Positions 10,907 through 20,950 of a stretch of 64,000 nucleotides of DNA are shown here, piece by piece. Origin of the DNA: Erythrobasidium yunnanense (lineage: Eukaryota > Basidiomycota > Cystobasidiomycetes > Erythrobasidiales > Erythrobasidiaceae); the NCBI GenBank assembly GCA_001600175.1, contig BCJC01000004.1, positions 2,108,001-2,172,000 of the forward strand, in the 5' to 3' direction. A program made the translations under genes and the position numbers. Each line of letters starts with the position of its first letter. Position 1 is the first letter of the stretch. The notes under the pieces are model-generated. The model worked only from the letters and a program-made list of their open reading frames with translations. It was not told where the DNA came from and made no database searches.

Positions 10907-12495
10907 TTATGACCGGCCCTCAGCCTTATCTCTGGCAGCTTTCGCCTTCTCGGTCGCTTCTTCCTTAGCTTTGTTTGCCTTCTCTTCTGCTTCCTGCTTG
11001 GCCTTCTCCTCCGCCTCTTGTCGCTCCTTCTCTTGCTTCTCCTTCTTCTTCTCCTCGTTTTCAAACATCACGTATGCGTCCTCTGCTGGCTTTGCGCTAT
11101 ACTCGCCGCCGACTTGTCCTTCGATCAAAGGGCTCGCAGCATCTTCTGTGTTCTTCACGTTGGTTGGTGCCCTGTTCTTCTTGGCGAGCTTGTCTGCGGC
11201 AGAGCCGAGTTGTCCATCGCGGCTATAGTAGTTTGAGGCGCCAAGGGTGACAACGATGCAGGAGCCTACGACTGCCGTCAAAGCGAACCGATAGGTAGAG
11301 TACCACGAAGGCGTCCATCCTCGTGCTGTAGCTCTGCTATCGAGGTACCAGACTCCAGTGAAGGCTGCCCATTGCGATGCCAAAGCAAGCTGTCCAGGCA
11401 ACAGCAGGGAAGGCCAGCCCAGCAGAACAGGCGCTATACCCAGCAGGTAACGGGGCGTGCCTTTCCTTCCACCTCCATACCCTGCAAATTCGAAGCCCCA
11501 GTGAATAGCACCAAGGAAAGAAAGGATGACTGCACCGTATGAGACTTGGCTGTGACAAACACTGTCAGTGGTGACATTCTGACTGCTCAGACTTGCTTTG
11601 CATGACTCACATCATCTCAACGTGGTGTAGCAGCGCCAAGGCAGTATCTAGATCGATTGTGCTATTCTCTGTAGATGTCGTTCAGGTTCAGGTTAATACG
11701 TTAAAGATGGCGTTGATAACGTACTTCCAGCAACTTCAGCTAGATGCGCCTGTCTTGCTAGATATATGGTGGAGAGAGATGTTCCGAAGTATGGCAAGAA
11801 GCCAGCTGCTCCGAACTACAGCACCACAAAGCCGTCAGCTCATGCTTTGTCTATTGCTTTGTAGAAGCTACGCACCACCCATGCCTCTTTAGGGACATTC
11901 CCAGCAAGTCCCGTCAAGCTTGTCTGCGATAAGGGCCGATCAGTCACACCCTTAAGCGCAGGAGACCAACGCACCACGGAGCTTTCGAGCTCGCTCAGAC
12001 TGCTACCACCGACTTGCCCTACAGGCTTGGGATCGTTGCCTCCGGTGATAGCGGATGCGATATCTGACGTCGCTTTCTTGATCTCCTCCTGCGGGGGAAG
12101 AACTCGGCTTTCAGGTCTGACTGTCAGCAGGGTATACACATAGTATGTACCTTTGCACTCTCTTTCATGCCTGCGAATGGATGGTCGTGTTAGCGCATTA
12201 ATCTACAGAGGGTTCGGCAAGCCGAGTCTCACTTGAAGCATCCTTGTTAGCTGGCTGTCCAGAGACGCTGGACGCTGCTTTGAGTGCATGATAGCTACTG
12301 AAGAATCTTGTATGCTGCGGCTGCTGCTGGCGAGCAAAGGTCTGCCCAGCCAAAAGAAAGCCGATGTCATGTCAATAGGGGGCGCATCTTCGCCTGTTCT
12401 TCTATGAGTTCACTAACGAAAGCCGGACGTAGGGCAGTGCTGCGAGCTTGCAAGAGGTAGCCAGGGTTCGCCAGCCGAGTGCGAAGAGCCGCCAT
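10907..12495 (-). CDS. DUF3429 (TMEM69-like) mitochondrial inner-membrane protein with charged tail
   Basis: ATG 12495 opens a basic mitochondrial presequence (MAALRTRLANPGYLLQARST..) that continues after an intron as QHTRFFSSYHAL. Exons: 12495-12418, 12341-12233, 12120-11876, 11815-11725, 11668-11611 and 11549-10907. The DUF3429 core is clear: GAAGFLPYFGTSLSTIYLAR, ALLHHVEMIQVSYGAVILSF, GAIHWGFEFAGYGG, YLLGIAPVLLGWPSLLL and WYLDSRATARGW, with several membrane helices. Unusually the last 55 residues are an uninterrupted Lys/Glu/Ala helix (EEKKKEKQEKERQEAEEKAK..). The 112-base intron 12232-12121 could hide a small exon. Function of the family is unknown; human TMEM69 is its nearest named relative. 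Confidence 0.83.
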
Positions 12496-12620
12496 TGAAA
12501 AGCAAGCGGTACCAACTGAGGAGAAAGAGAGCTGTGATAGCCGATGTCCCAAGAGACAACTTGTTGCGCTATGACATACAGTTTGAAGCTACAATGATTC
12601 CAGGCTAGCTGTGTATCTGT

Positions 12621-13759
12621 CTATTGTCGGTGCCTGCGCATAGTCTCTTGAACAGGTGCACCTTTCTTCAGATCCACCATGATTTTATCATCTATCGCTT
12701 TATTCCGTTCACAGCCTTCGAGCACTCTCTGTAGGTCGCTTTCCTTGAAGACCACTACTCCGTCTTCGTCTGCAAGGACGATATCGCCTGTCGCGACCGT
12801 AATACCTGGAAATTCAGGGTCTTCTGCTGAGGCTGGTGTGGGCGTATGTGCTTTGATATGCACAGAGCCACCCAGAACAGATGGACGGGAGAATCCGCCT
12901 TGCCCTATAATACTATGCCCTCTCGCGAATATCTGCAGAGCCAAGGCCATTAGTTCGTGCATGTCCACAAGGCTACTGCTTCGACATACCGGAAAGCCGG
13001 CATCTCGATGCTCAGCAATGTCTCTGACTCTGCCATCGACTATGATACCTCGGACTCCCCTGGCTTGAGCTCCAGCAGTCATCAGGCCACCCCATACAGC
13101 GCTTTTCAGGGCTGTTGAAGGCCTCGAATTAGTACGGAGCAAAAGGCTGTACTCAGTAGGACTGTGGACATACTGGCAGGGGCAGAGATGACCATGACAT
13201 CGCCTTCACTCGCAGCTTCGACCTGTCGAGGTGTTACAGTATCGTTATTGATGACCCTTATCTCATGCGCTGGGTAGCCTTACGAAGTGCTTATCAGGCT
13301 TTGGTGACTGTGTATCATTTCCGTGCACCATCTATGCATGAAGGGGTCTCAGCCGTGTCACCCCGAAGCCTGCTCACTTGCAAAGTGACTAGACAGACCT
13401 GGACAGTAAAGGCGCGTCCAACTAGCTTTACTTGAGATTTATCATGAGGGGAGTATATTTCGACATCCGGGATGTAGCCAGCTTGGGGGTATTCAGACTT
13501 GAGTTTCGAGAGGACATCAGCGACCTGGGATCAAAGAAGGATGAGGCAGGCGTCCGTGTTATTGCGCGTATATCCATATGGTGAAGGGCAGAGGATGTAC
13601 ATCGCAGGCTCCATATTGTGCCAGCTTGGTCAGATCTGGCGAAGTCATGATATGTCTTGGCTGGCTGAATTGGCGCAGAATACGATAGGGAGAAGGTCTC
13701 TGGTGTCCAAAGAGTGTGATGGTGCTACTCTGCGATAGCGTGCGAGACAGGAAATGCAT
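12621..13759 (-). CDS. RraA-like / HMG-CHA aldolase-fold protein with mitochondrial presequence
   Basis: The C-terminal exon carries the RraA fold signature: SAVWGGLMTAGAQARGVRGI, IVDGRVRDIAEHRDAGFPV, VATGDIVLADEDGVVV. RraA-like proteins include divalent-metal 4-hydroxy-4-methyl-2-oxoglutarate/oxaloacetate aldolases; whether this one is catalytic is not known. Asp and Arg of DGRVRD are present. Exons: 13759-13601, 13524-13399, 13331-13284, 13222-13174 and 13111-12621. The N-terminus MHFLSRTLSQSSTITLFGHQ..SPYRILRQFSQPRH is basic, Ser-rich and lacks acids, as in a mitochondrial presequence; a second Met (MTSPDLTKLAQYG) just after it could give a cytosolic form. Neighbour DUF3429 is also mitochondrial but on a separate promoter. 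Confidence 0.82.
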
Positions 13760-14022
13760 CGAAGTCCAAGAAGCGCGAGTCCCGCAATCCGCCTAAATGC
13801 GCGATGTTGCCTTTTCCTTTCTCACGATAGGGATCTTGCAATGTTGGCAGATCTTCGCGACAGGAAAGAACCTTGAAGCGCTTCTGTACTGAATAATGCA
13901 AGATGCGCGAAGCAGCACCAAATTCTCGCATCGAAAGCCGGCACAGAGCCATCCCTTCATCTCGAGACTCCGTTTAATGAAAAGCAATCACACCTTCTTA
14001 GCAGGAGCAGCAGCGACGATGC

Positions 14023-15301
14023 ATGATCGCTTCGTCTACAAGCATCCTACCCGCTCAAGAAGGCCCGTGCGGTACGAAGTTGGCTGAAAAGCACGAGATA
14101 TCCCTCTCTCGTTTGCTCTCCCATACCCAGATATGCGATTACGATCTAAACGAAAGCTGGGGTAGGTAGGACTCGTAGAGCGAATACTGGCAGCGGCCTA
14201 ACGCAACCTTGTGCAGCGATGCTCCTTCGCCTGAGCCAGAAGTGAAAGTCCGGAGAGTCGGCGCTTTGCCTAGCAGAGTACGCTTGTTGCATGCTCTTAA
14301 TAATCAAGCTGAGTTGCTGCTTCTGGAGTTCGGGCTGCACTACACAGACTTCGCAAAGGAGCTCCGGACCTCCAAGTTTTGATTTCAGGCACATCCCTCA
14401 GCAGTGAAGGCCTTGAACATGCTGTGCCAGGCATTGTTCCGTTTCACTTGACCAAGATGAGGCTGGAAAAGGGATTCTATGGATGGTCTAGTGGGGAAGG
14501 TCAGAAAATGAACGTCGAAATCAAGATTCGCGAAGCAGTACAAAAAGCAGAAGCGGAGGTACGCCTGACACGCCCGTAACGACACAAGGAATGCCTAACT
14601 GATGCATATGACAGGCGAAATTGGAGGTCAAAGTCTTGGAAAATCCACCAAAGGAAGTGCGCCCATTGGACCTTGGGACTATACCAACTCGCGGACGGAC
14701 TATACAGACTACTTTAGGCCTTCCCACTGTTTCAGCAGATGTGCGCCAACTGAAAGCGATACTACGCGAAGATCCGGACATCTATGCACATCTTTCTAAA
14801 CACGTCGGCGGTGAGAACCCCTGTGCAAATATCACGCCCGCCTGCGCTCTTCTCAATGTTTGCAAGACTAGTACCATTCAGCAGCGAGTCCATCATCAGG
14901 CAAGCACACATGCTTCGACACCGCTCTGTAATCAGCGCAATAAGCCGGACGAGCCACTCATCCTCAAGATAGAGATGCATGTCAAGGGTGAGAGCAAGAC
15001 AGTGGAACTGATAGTAAAGGTGCCTATGAGTCGATTTATAATAAAAGGGTATGAACAGGAATTGACGCTCTCGCAGGTGACCTTTTCTTTGACCTTCAAG
15101 CAGCCTCTGGCTCCAGCAGAGGACGGCGGGGATGGCATACATACACTCAAGCTACACGCAAAGATAGGGCCGAGGGGGGCAAATAGCTACATGCTGCACA
15201 ATGCTCCTGGAGGAGTCCTACCACGAGAAGGTCAAAACCGCATCGAGGCAGGGCCCATGCCAATACCGCGCTGCGCGTACGGTATACACTCTGACGTCTA
15301 G
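14023..15301 (+). CDS. Unrecognised multi-exon protein
   Basis: The reading frame starts MIASSTSILPAQEG at 14023; exon 1 runs to 14165 and joins by a 51-base intron to 14217 (NESWG|SDAPSPEPEVKVRRVG). A further join near 14320-14360 is unclear. Then a good coding run (GTSLSSEGLEHAVPGIVPFH..) reaches 14558 and joins after a 56-base intron to AKLEVKVLENPPKEVRPLD. The frame from 14621 stays open to 15301; alternatively an intron at 14811 leads to a stop at 14931 after HVGAASPSSGKHTCF. It contains the helical REAVQKAEAEAKLEVKVLE. No domain is recognised. It shares a 263-base divergent promoter with the RraA-like gene. Confidence 0.45.
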
Positions 15302-15950
15302 CATGCCCAGAGATGTACCCTATGCTAGATTTAATGCCATCGGGCAGACTCGCGTACAGTGCGGGCGCCTGCGAAAAGCTCTGTCGAGACTCAGTTGCTC
15401 GTTGCAGCAAGTTATCAGACAATTGGCGTATGGTCGTCCACTCCGCCCGGTCACCGTCCTTCAGTTGCAGAATCAGTACACAATGGTGCTGCCGTGAGCC
15501 CTTTGCATCGCTTTTCAGACGCATACGGCAGGCACTGCGAGTCGGAGCACAAGAGCAAGTCCCAATGTCGTTGGACTGCGAACGGGAATGCTGCCCGGTG
15601 TCCGTTCCAAAATGAGCGCAAAGAAAGTTTGAGGTGCAAGAATGAAAGGTGTCGAATTTGTTGAATAGCTTCCTAGCGCCAAAACGATAAGCAAGAAGCC
15701 AGAGCAAGCTGGATTGACTTCTGGATGCGTCGCACGTTATTACGTATATCGTGGTAGTACACCAGCATGTAGGGCATCTAGAGCGAACTCTGGTACTGTA
15801 CGCGCTGAGTGTGCCTTCCACGTCGGGACCCACATAGATCGCCATCAGATCCTCGAAAATGCGGCCGGCTAAAATCGCGTGCCTGTTCACCTTCTTCGTG
15901 CCTTGTTTACCTGGACGCGTAAATTTGACAGCTGCCCGCGACAAAGGCAT
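15147..15950 (-). CDS. Long minus-strand ORF, doubtful gene
   Basis: An uninterrupted 801-base frame from ATG 15950 overlaps, on the opposite strand, the tail of the frame above. The first 50 residues look natural (basic, KFTRPGKQGTKKVNRHAILA then FEDLMAIYVGPDVEGTLSAY), and so does a helical piece near residues 165-185, but the middle is Cys/Ser/Arg-rich and unlike a folded protein. It may be an exon of a spliced gene or chance. No family recognised. Confidence 0.2.
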   Translation of the reverse strand: MPLSRAAVKFTRPGKQGTKKVNRHAILAGRIFEDLMAIYVGPDVEGTLSAYSTRVRSRCPTCWCTTTIYVITCDASRSQSSLLWLLAYRFGARKLFNKFDTFHSCTSNFLCAHFGTDTGQHSRSQSNDIGTCSCAPTRSACRMRLKSDAKGSRQHHCVLILQLKDGDRAEWTTIRQLSDNLLQRATESRQSFSQAPALYASLPDGIKSSIGYISGHARRQSVYRTRSAVLAWALPRCGFDLLVVGLLQEHCAACSYLPPSALSLRVA

Positions 15951-17809
15951 TTCACGACGTGCAGACGCATGGTAGAAACAACACTTCAGATCTCTGCAGC
16001 ATCACCCACAACTATCGTCGCTCGTTGGGAGTGTTCTCAATGGGCGCAATGAGACAGGTTCTGACTTCCCCTTCCGGACGTGCTCTCGAGATTTAGGAGG
16101 AATGCCTGCCAGATCTCTGAGCGATGGAGGTGCACAACATCGCAATGCTCGAGATAGAAGCGACTCGGACACCTGTGCTCGAGGTCCTCTTGCGAGATAC
16201 GATGTGAACTGTACCATCCTCTTTGCGTATCTTGTCGCGTGCAACAAAGCCACCCGAGGATTTGCACAGCATCAGCGCTGCAGAAATTGCAACTTCCAAG
16301 TCTTTACATGTCCCAGAAGAGCAGAGCCAAAACCATGCTCATCAGAAGTCTAGGCCCCTTCGCTGTGTCGTCATCAGGAGCTCACGCATGTTGTGCAAAA
16401 CACACACATGGAGGCCAATCAAAGGATTGTCGCAGATTGTTGTGTTCTGCTTGTGCGTGTGTTTTTGTGCCTCCCATATCCGGCTGACCCCTATCCGACA
16501 AGGCACCGCAAGAGGAAAGGCGTACAATTCTCTGCCATGTTTCGAGCGATGCCTCGGGTCAACAACAACACTCAAACGTACTTTACCGCTGTGTAGGCAT
16601 AAGGCAAAGGCAAAAGCGCAGATACAGCGCCTGGAGCGTGCGGAAGAGACATCCTCGCATTGTTTGCATCGAAAGCGGACAGCTAATACGTCTACGGTCT
16701 TATTAACGAGCTTGACTCAATGAGGACTGCTCAAGAGGTCGACTATTGGGCTAGTCGAGGTGTTGCACTCTTGCTTTTCCAATCCTTCATCACCAGCGCC
16801 AGAGGAAAAGTAGTCTGCAAAGGAGACATTGCAGCTGAGGAAGCCATCACAGCAAGTCTCAGAGACTGTCAGGTGTGAAGACCAAGGTAAGCGAGGTTAA
16901 AGTGATGCAAGAGTAGTAGCTTACTTTCGTGTTACTTGTCCCATAGAAACACTAAAGCAGAACCCAGACTGCGAAAAGTCCACCTACCACTCTGATTTCT
17001 GGTCTCCCGTCTGAAGAAACACGCACGCGACTCAGTTCCGTAAAGTTACAACGGCAGCTGTCAATCCAGCTCAAACCCTAACCAAGGAGGCCAACGGCTG
17101 GCTTCATCTATCGAAAGACGAACGACGTCAAGGACAAGCCTTAATCCTCGCAATTTACGCGTGCCATCTTGTCGCATACCTCTTTCTATCGCGAACTTTT
17201 CCAAACTTCACGCCTCCCGTCTCTGAGAAATTTCACTCGACGCGCCTCCCGGCCTAAAATTCGCTTAGGGGGAGGAACTCGCAAAGAAGCGAGGACGAAC
17301 CAGAAGGAGAGATAAGTTTGGTCACCTCGTGTAAGTAATATATCTACGTGCCTTGAGGTATCCGGTTGGGCTGCCCGTCCGTCGAGACCCCAAACGCCTC
17401 GATATCAGCAAAGCATGCCTGACACCTCATTTCATTTATTATTCTGCCCGCAGTCCTCGACAGCTACTCTTTCTTCTGCTTCTTCTCTCCTCTCTTGCTC
17501 TCTCTTCATCCATCATAATACTACATACTTCAAACCTTCTGCTTTCACAAAAGGCTGTCTTTGAAAGACGTCAAGCCACTTCTCAATTCTCCGGCCTCCT
17601 GACCCTAATACGCGTTTAGTGCCTTTTCAAGAAGCAGAAGACGTCTGCCATTTCCTCCAAGAAGCAAACACAAATCTAGGAGATTGTCAGCCTTTCCTCG
17701 CTCGCACACCTACAAGAACTGGACCTCGTCACCATCGCTCTCTTTCGTCTTCCATTCTTCCATCATCAGCAATACCTACTCCACCACAAGTATCATATCA
17801 AGCATCAAC
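15951..17809. other. Gene-poor region and pyrimidine-rich leader of the cyclin gene
   Basis: No convincing gene. A minus-strand stretch at about 16340-16050 has a weak spliced coding look (MSMVLALLFWD, then ISQEDLEHRCPSRFYLEHC) but no family. Bases 17440-17530 are very rich in C and T on the plus strand, and less so up to 17800, as in fungal core promoters and leaders. Most of this region is probably upstream control of the cyclin gene. Confidence 0.4.
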
Positions 17810-18808
17810 ATGAGCTACTCTACCGATACTCAAACACCAGCGATGACCCGCCGGCATCCGGCTTCGCTCTTGCCCAAGTTCATGCACCACCCACAGCTCC
17901 TTGAGCTAGTGCGGTCACCAGTCACTGCAGAGATGATTGGTATGTCTACTTCTTCACGAAAGTTTCGCGAATGTCTTGCTGATTGCGCTTCTTTTTCGCT
18001 TCCAGCTCACATTGCTGCCAAAGCATGTGCTGTCATCCAGTGTGGACCTGCAACGCCCATTGCACTTCCATCTCCTCCATCTACACCAACGAAGCAATCC
18101 TTCTCCAACCCAACCCTTCCTTCCGACCCATCTCTGCCATCCCTGGAAGCATTCATCAGCATACTCGTCCAGAAGAGCAACGTACAAGTGCCTACCCTTC
18201 TTTGCACGCTCATCTACCTCGAGCGTCTAAAGACACGCCTGCCCAACGCAGCCAAGGGCATGTCTTGCACCAGACACCGCGTCTTCCTGGCCACACTCAT
18301 CGTCGCTGCCAAGTACTTGAACGACTCTTCGCCAAAGAACAAGCACTGGACAAGATACGCAGCTCTATTCAGCCAAGCCGAAACCAACCTGATGGAGTGC
18401 CAGCTACTTTACCTCCTCGATTACGACCTTCGCATCGAAGAGTCCGAGCTCCTCGAGCACTTCGCTCCCTTCCTCAACTTCCGCAAAGCATCCAACGCTT
18501 CCCTCGTCCAGACACCCAACCGTCTCCGCGAGCGCAGGACACCATCACTCGAGTCCGTTGGCTCATCGTCATCCGGCTCCGACTCTTCCTCCTCTCCTCT
18601 TCCTCGCACTCCTTCGAGCGAGACACCGCCTCGTCCTACTGCCATGGTCAAGCAGCCGGCGTACTCCAGAGGTCTGCCTACACCAGAACCTTCTCCTCCT
18701 TCGTCCCGTCGCACCCGCCTGGGCAAGTACTTCAGCGGACGCACCGACAGGTCGCGGAGTGTGGATGCATCCATGATGCAAGTCGACGGAGTTACCATTG
18801 TGCAGTAA
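17810..18808 (+). CDS. Pho85-type (PCL) G1 cyclin
   Basis: Cyclin of the Pcl1/2 class, regulatory subunit of a Pho85-like kinase in G1 and morphogenesis. The ATG at 17810 gives [20 protein letters not shown]. The cyclin box is seen in [67 protein letters not shown] and [14 protein letters not shown]. An intron at 17940-18005 (66 bases) joins [15 protein letters not shown]; it is a multiple of three and stop-free. The C-terminal 110 residues are Ser/Pro/Arg-rich with many SP and TP sites ([33 protein letters not shown]), likely phosphorylated, and end VDGVTIVQ. Strong family call; the exact orthologue is not set. Confidence 0.9.
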   Translation: MSYSTDTQTPAMTRRHPASLLPKFMHHPQLLELVRSPVTAEMIGMSTSSRKFRECLADCASFSLPAHIAAKACAVIQCGPATPIALPSPPSTPTKQSFSNPTLPSDPSLPSLEAFISILVQKSNVQVPTLLCTLIYLERLKTRLPNAAKGMSCTRHRVFLATLIVAAKYLNDSSPKNKHWTRYAALFSQAETNLMECQLLYLLDYDLRIEESELLEHFAPFLNFRKASNASLVQTPNRLRERRTPSLESVGSSSSGSDSSSSPLPRTPSSETPPRPTAMVKQPAYSRGLPTPEPSPPSSRRTRLGKYFSGRTDRSRSVDASMMQVDGVTIVQ

Positions 18809-19162
18809 AGTCTGCCTGTGCCGTGGACGAGAGTTTAATTTCGAGAGGCCTGGTGTCATGCCCGCTCCATTCGGGGTGCGAGGATTAGGGGTTTGCAGTC
18901 TATTGGGGAGGTTTAGGGAGGTCGCATCAGTCAACTGTTGATGTTTCAATAGCCTAGAAGGATCAAGAAGCAGTACCGTCGACATCGTTAGCAGTGCGTT
19001 TAGAGTAGATTTAACCAATCAGTAGCATCTGCACAATGTATCCATAGACAGCCTTCTTCACTCGTATGAGATCTCAATGCATATCAATCATGAATGCTTC
19101 AATCTTTCGAGTGCTTCGTCTTGCGCTTTCTTCCTGCTTCGCATTGGCTTCGCTTGAGCCGC
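18809..19162. other. Short intergenic gap
   Basis: Cyclin 3' region and promoter of the GSKIP-domain gene. An in-frame ATG at 19094 could extend the next protein by 23 hydrophobic residues. Nothing else seen. Confidence 0.45.
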
Positions 19163-19621
19163 ATGGAACCTGGTCGAGAGCCTACCAGTGCCTTCTTTCG
19201 GGACGAGCTTTCAAGAGCACTGGCAGAGTGCGGCTTTGGGATATCCAGCTGGGAGCTCGAGCAAGCGAGTGAAGGCCAAGGCAGCGTGAAGCCAACAGCC
19301 AACGGGAAGCTCTGGCTGCTATCTGACGAGGCAGAAGTAGGACCAGAGATAGGGATAGAGCTGTCTCTTCAGGGTTACCGGGTATTTTATCATCTCGGCC
19401 GGACCATGTCAAGCTACGCTGAGAGGCCCGTCTAGGTAGTCGATGGCCTGACGCCGCAGATGCGAACGAACCATTATGAGACGCTGGACGACCTTCTGTG
19501 CGCTGTCAGTCCAGTCTTTGCGCGTCGTCGCACCAAGCTCCTCTTCCAGAAGCTCGAAGATGTAGCAAGAGAAAGAAGCTGGAACGACGACGAGGAAGTA
19601 CCTTCTGAACAAGCGTCTTAG
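19163..19621 (+). CDS. GSKIP-domain protein
   Basis: Two exons, 19163-19381 and 19436-19621, with a 54-base phase-0 intron joining SLQGYR|VVDGLTPQM. The product (about 134 residues from MEPGREPTSAFF) has the GSKIP domain layout: a helix (ELSRAL), the strand pair KLWLLSDEAEVGPEIGIELS, GYRV, then YETLDDLLCAVSPVFARRRT and LLFQKLEDVARE. The domain binds GSK3 and PKA in animals and also occurs at the N-terminus of Clu proteins; the fungal stand-alone form has no settled role. ATG 19094 is an alternative start. It converges on the cyclophilin gene with a 154-base gap. Confidence 0.7.
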
Positions 19622-19775
19622 CTAGTGTACACCTTCCATGGTATTCAAGCCGTCGGCCCTTCAATAGGTGGTCTGGCATGCTCTATTGTCGAGCAAGCGA
19701 AACGGCCTCAGCTAGTCGCAAAAGCGAATAGGGACCAAGGGACGTTCTAATGGTACAGAAAGCAGTGGGGATGGA

Positions 19776-20767
19776 CTAGCTCGTAGCAATGGTACCTTCG
19801 GCCGCATCCTCTTCCACCTCTTCAGGGTTCACCGTCCGGCTCTTCAGCACTCGAATATCCTCTATCGGCCTGGTGTCGCGTTCGCACGCCATGAGCAAGA
19901 GTACGGATACGATGTGACACCCGCAACACTCACTTGTCACGCGCATCCGTCCGGACTGCGCCCAAACGCTCGACTACGCGCATCCCGCTCTGTATACGGC
20001 CGAATATCGTGTGTTTACCTGCGTGGGAATGGTTATTTAGAGAGAGGCGTAGGTGCATGAATGAGAAAGGTACATACCGTCTAGGTGCGGCGTCCTTCGG
20101 AAAAGGTCATGTCAGAATCGTGTAAACCTAGCAAAGGGCTCCTACTTACGGCGCCAGAGTAATGAAGAATTGGCTTCCATTCGTATTTGGTCCACTGTTT
20201 GCCATCGCTAGCACTCCTGCGCCCGTAAAGTGGAGTTCTGGATGCTGATGATTCAGATCAGATCAGTCCGATATGGCCTGCCGTAGGGATAGGGCTCTAG
20301 ACATACCAGCTCATCTGCAAACTTGGAACCGAATACAGAGCTACCTCCTCTGCCTGTACCTGTAGGATCACCTCCCCTGCGAAATAACAGTTAGCCGGTC
20401 TCCCTCTTAGCTGGCCATGTTGCACACTGTATCATGAAGTCTGGAATTATGCGATGGAAGATTGTGTTTGTGTAGTATCCCCGCTTAGAGAGTTCATAAA
20501 AGTTCTGGCATGTCTAGCGAAGGTCTCGTTTTCAGCTTTCGCCAAAACCAGATGTGCGAGATCTGAAGGTACCCTTGGAGCATGATCCCAATAGAGCTCA
20601 AAGACGATTTGGCTGCAGAACAGAAGGCTGTCAGCTCCCAGAAGATTTGATGCGCGCAGTCTTCAGAAAGTACCCCATGGCCGTATCGAAGACAGCATTT
20701 CCTAGGATCTGAATCACTTTCTGAAGCTACATACATCTTGGGAAGCTCACTCACCTCGTTCTGACAT
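19776..20767 (-). CDS. CYP1: PPIL1-type cyclophilin (peptidyl-prolyl isomerase)
   Basis: Single-domain cyclophilin of the PPIL1 class, which in other eukaryotes joins the spliceosome. The ATG at 20767 gives MSER then introns join [40 protein letters not shown]. Active-site blocks: [20 protein letters not shown] (Arg and Phe), [16 protein letters not shown] (Gln and Phe), [12 protein letters not shown]. The C-terminus reads [29 protein letters not shown] and an acidic tail ending TIATS. At least six introns. The gene symbol follows a common fungal usage for this class and is not certain. It sits head to head with the Bre4-like gene 183 bases away. Confidence 0.9.
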
Positions 20768-20950
20768 CCTGAAAGAGTGAAGAATCGGCCAAAATCTAGG
20801 AGCTTATCCTGACCTCCTCGAACTCCCTTTGAGCTGCGACCTGTTCGCTCTTCTCCAACTTCAAGCTTGACATATAGTCTGGAGCCGCGACAACACAACA
20901 ATGCACCTACATCGCTAGCCATAGCGCTCAGCACCGTGAACAGCGACAAG

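Noticed and set aside
10975-11250. Plus-strand Ser/Leu-rich frames opposite the DUF3429 tail
   Set aside because: They are antisense products of the Lys/Glu repeat codons and not independent genes.
17684-17809. N-terminal extension of the cyclin upstream of 17810
   Set aside because: The frame is open but starts at TTG; the first ATG is 17810 and the upstream sequence is a C/T-rich leader.
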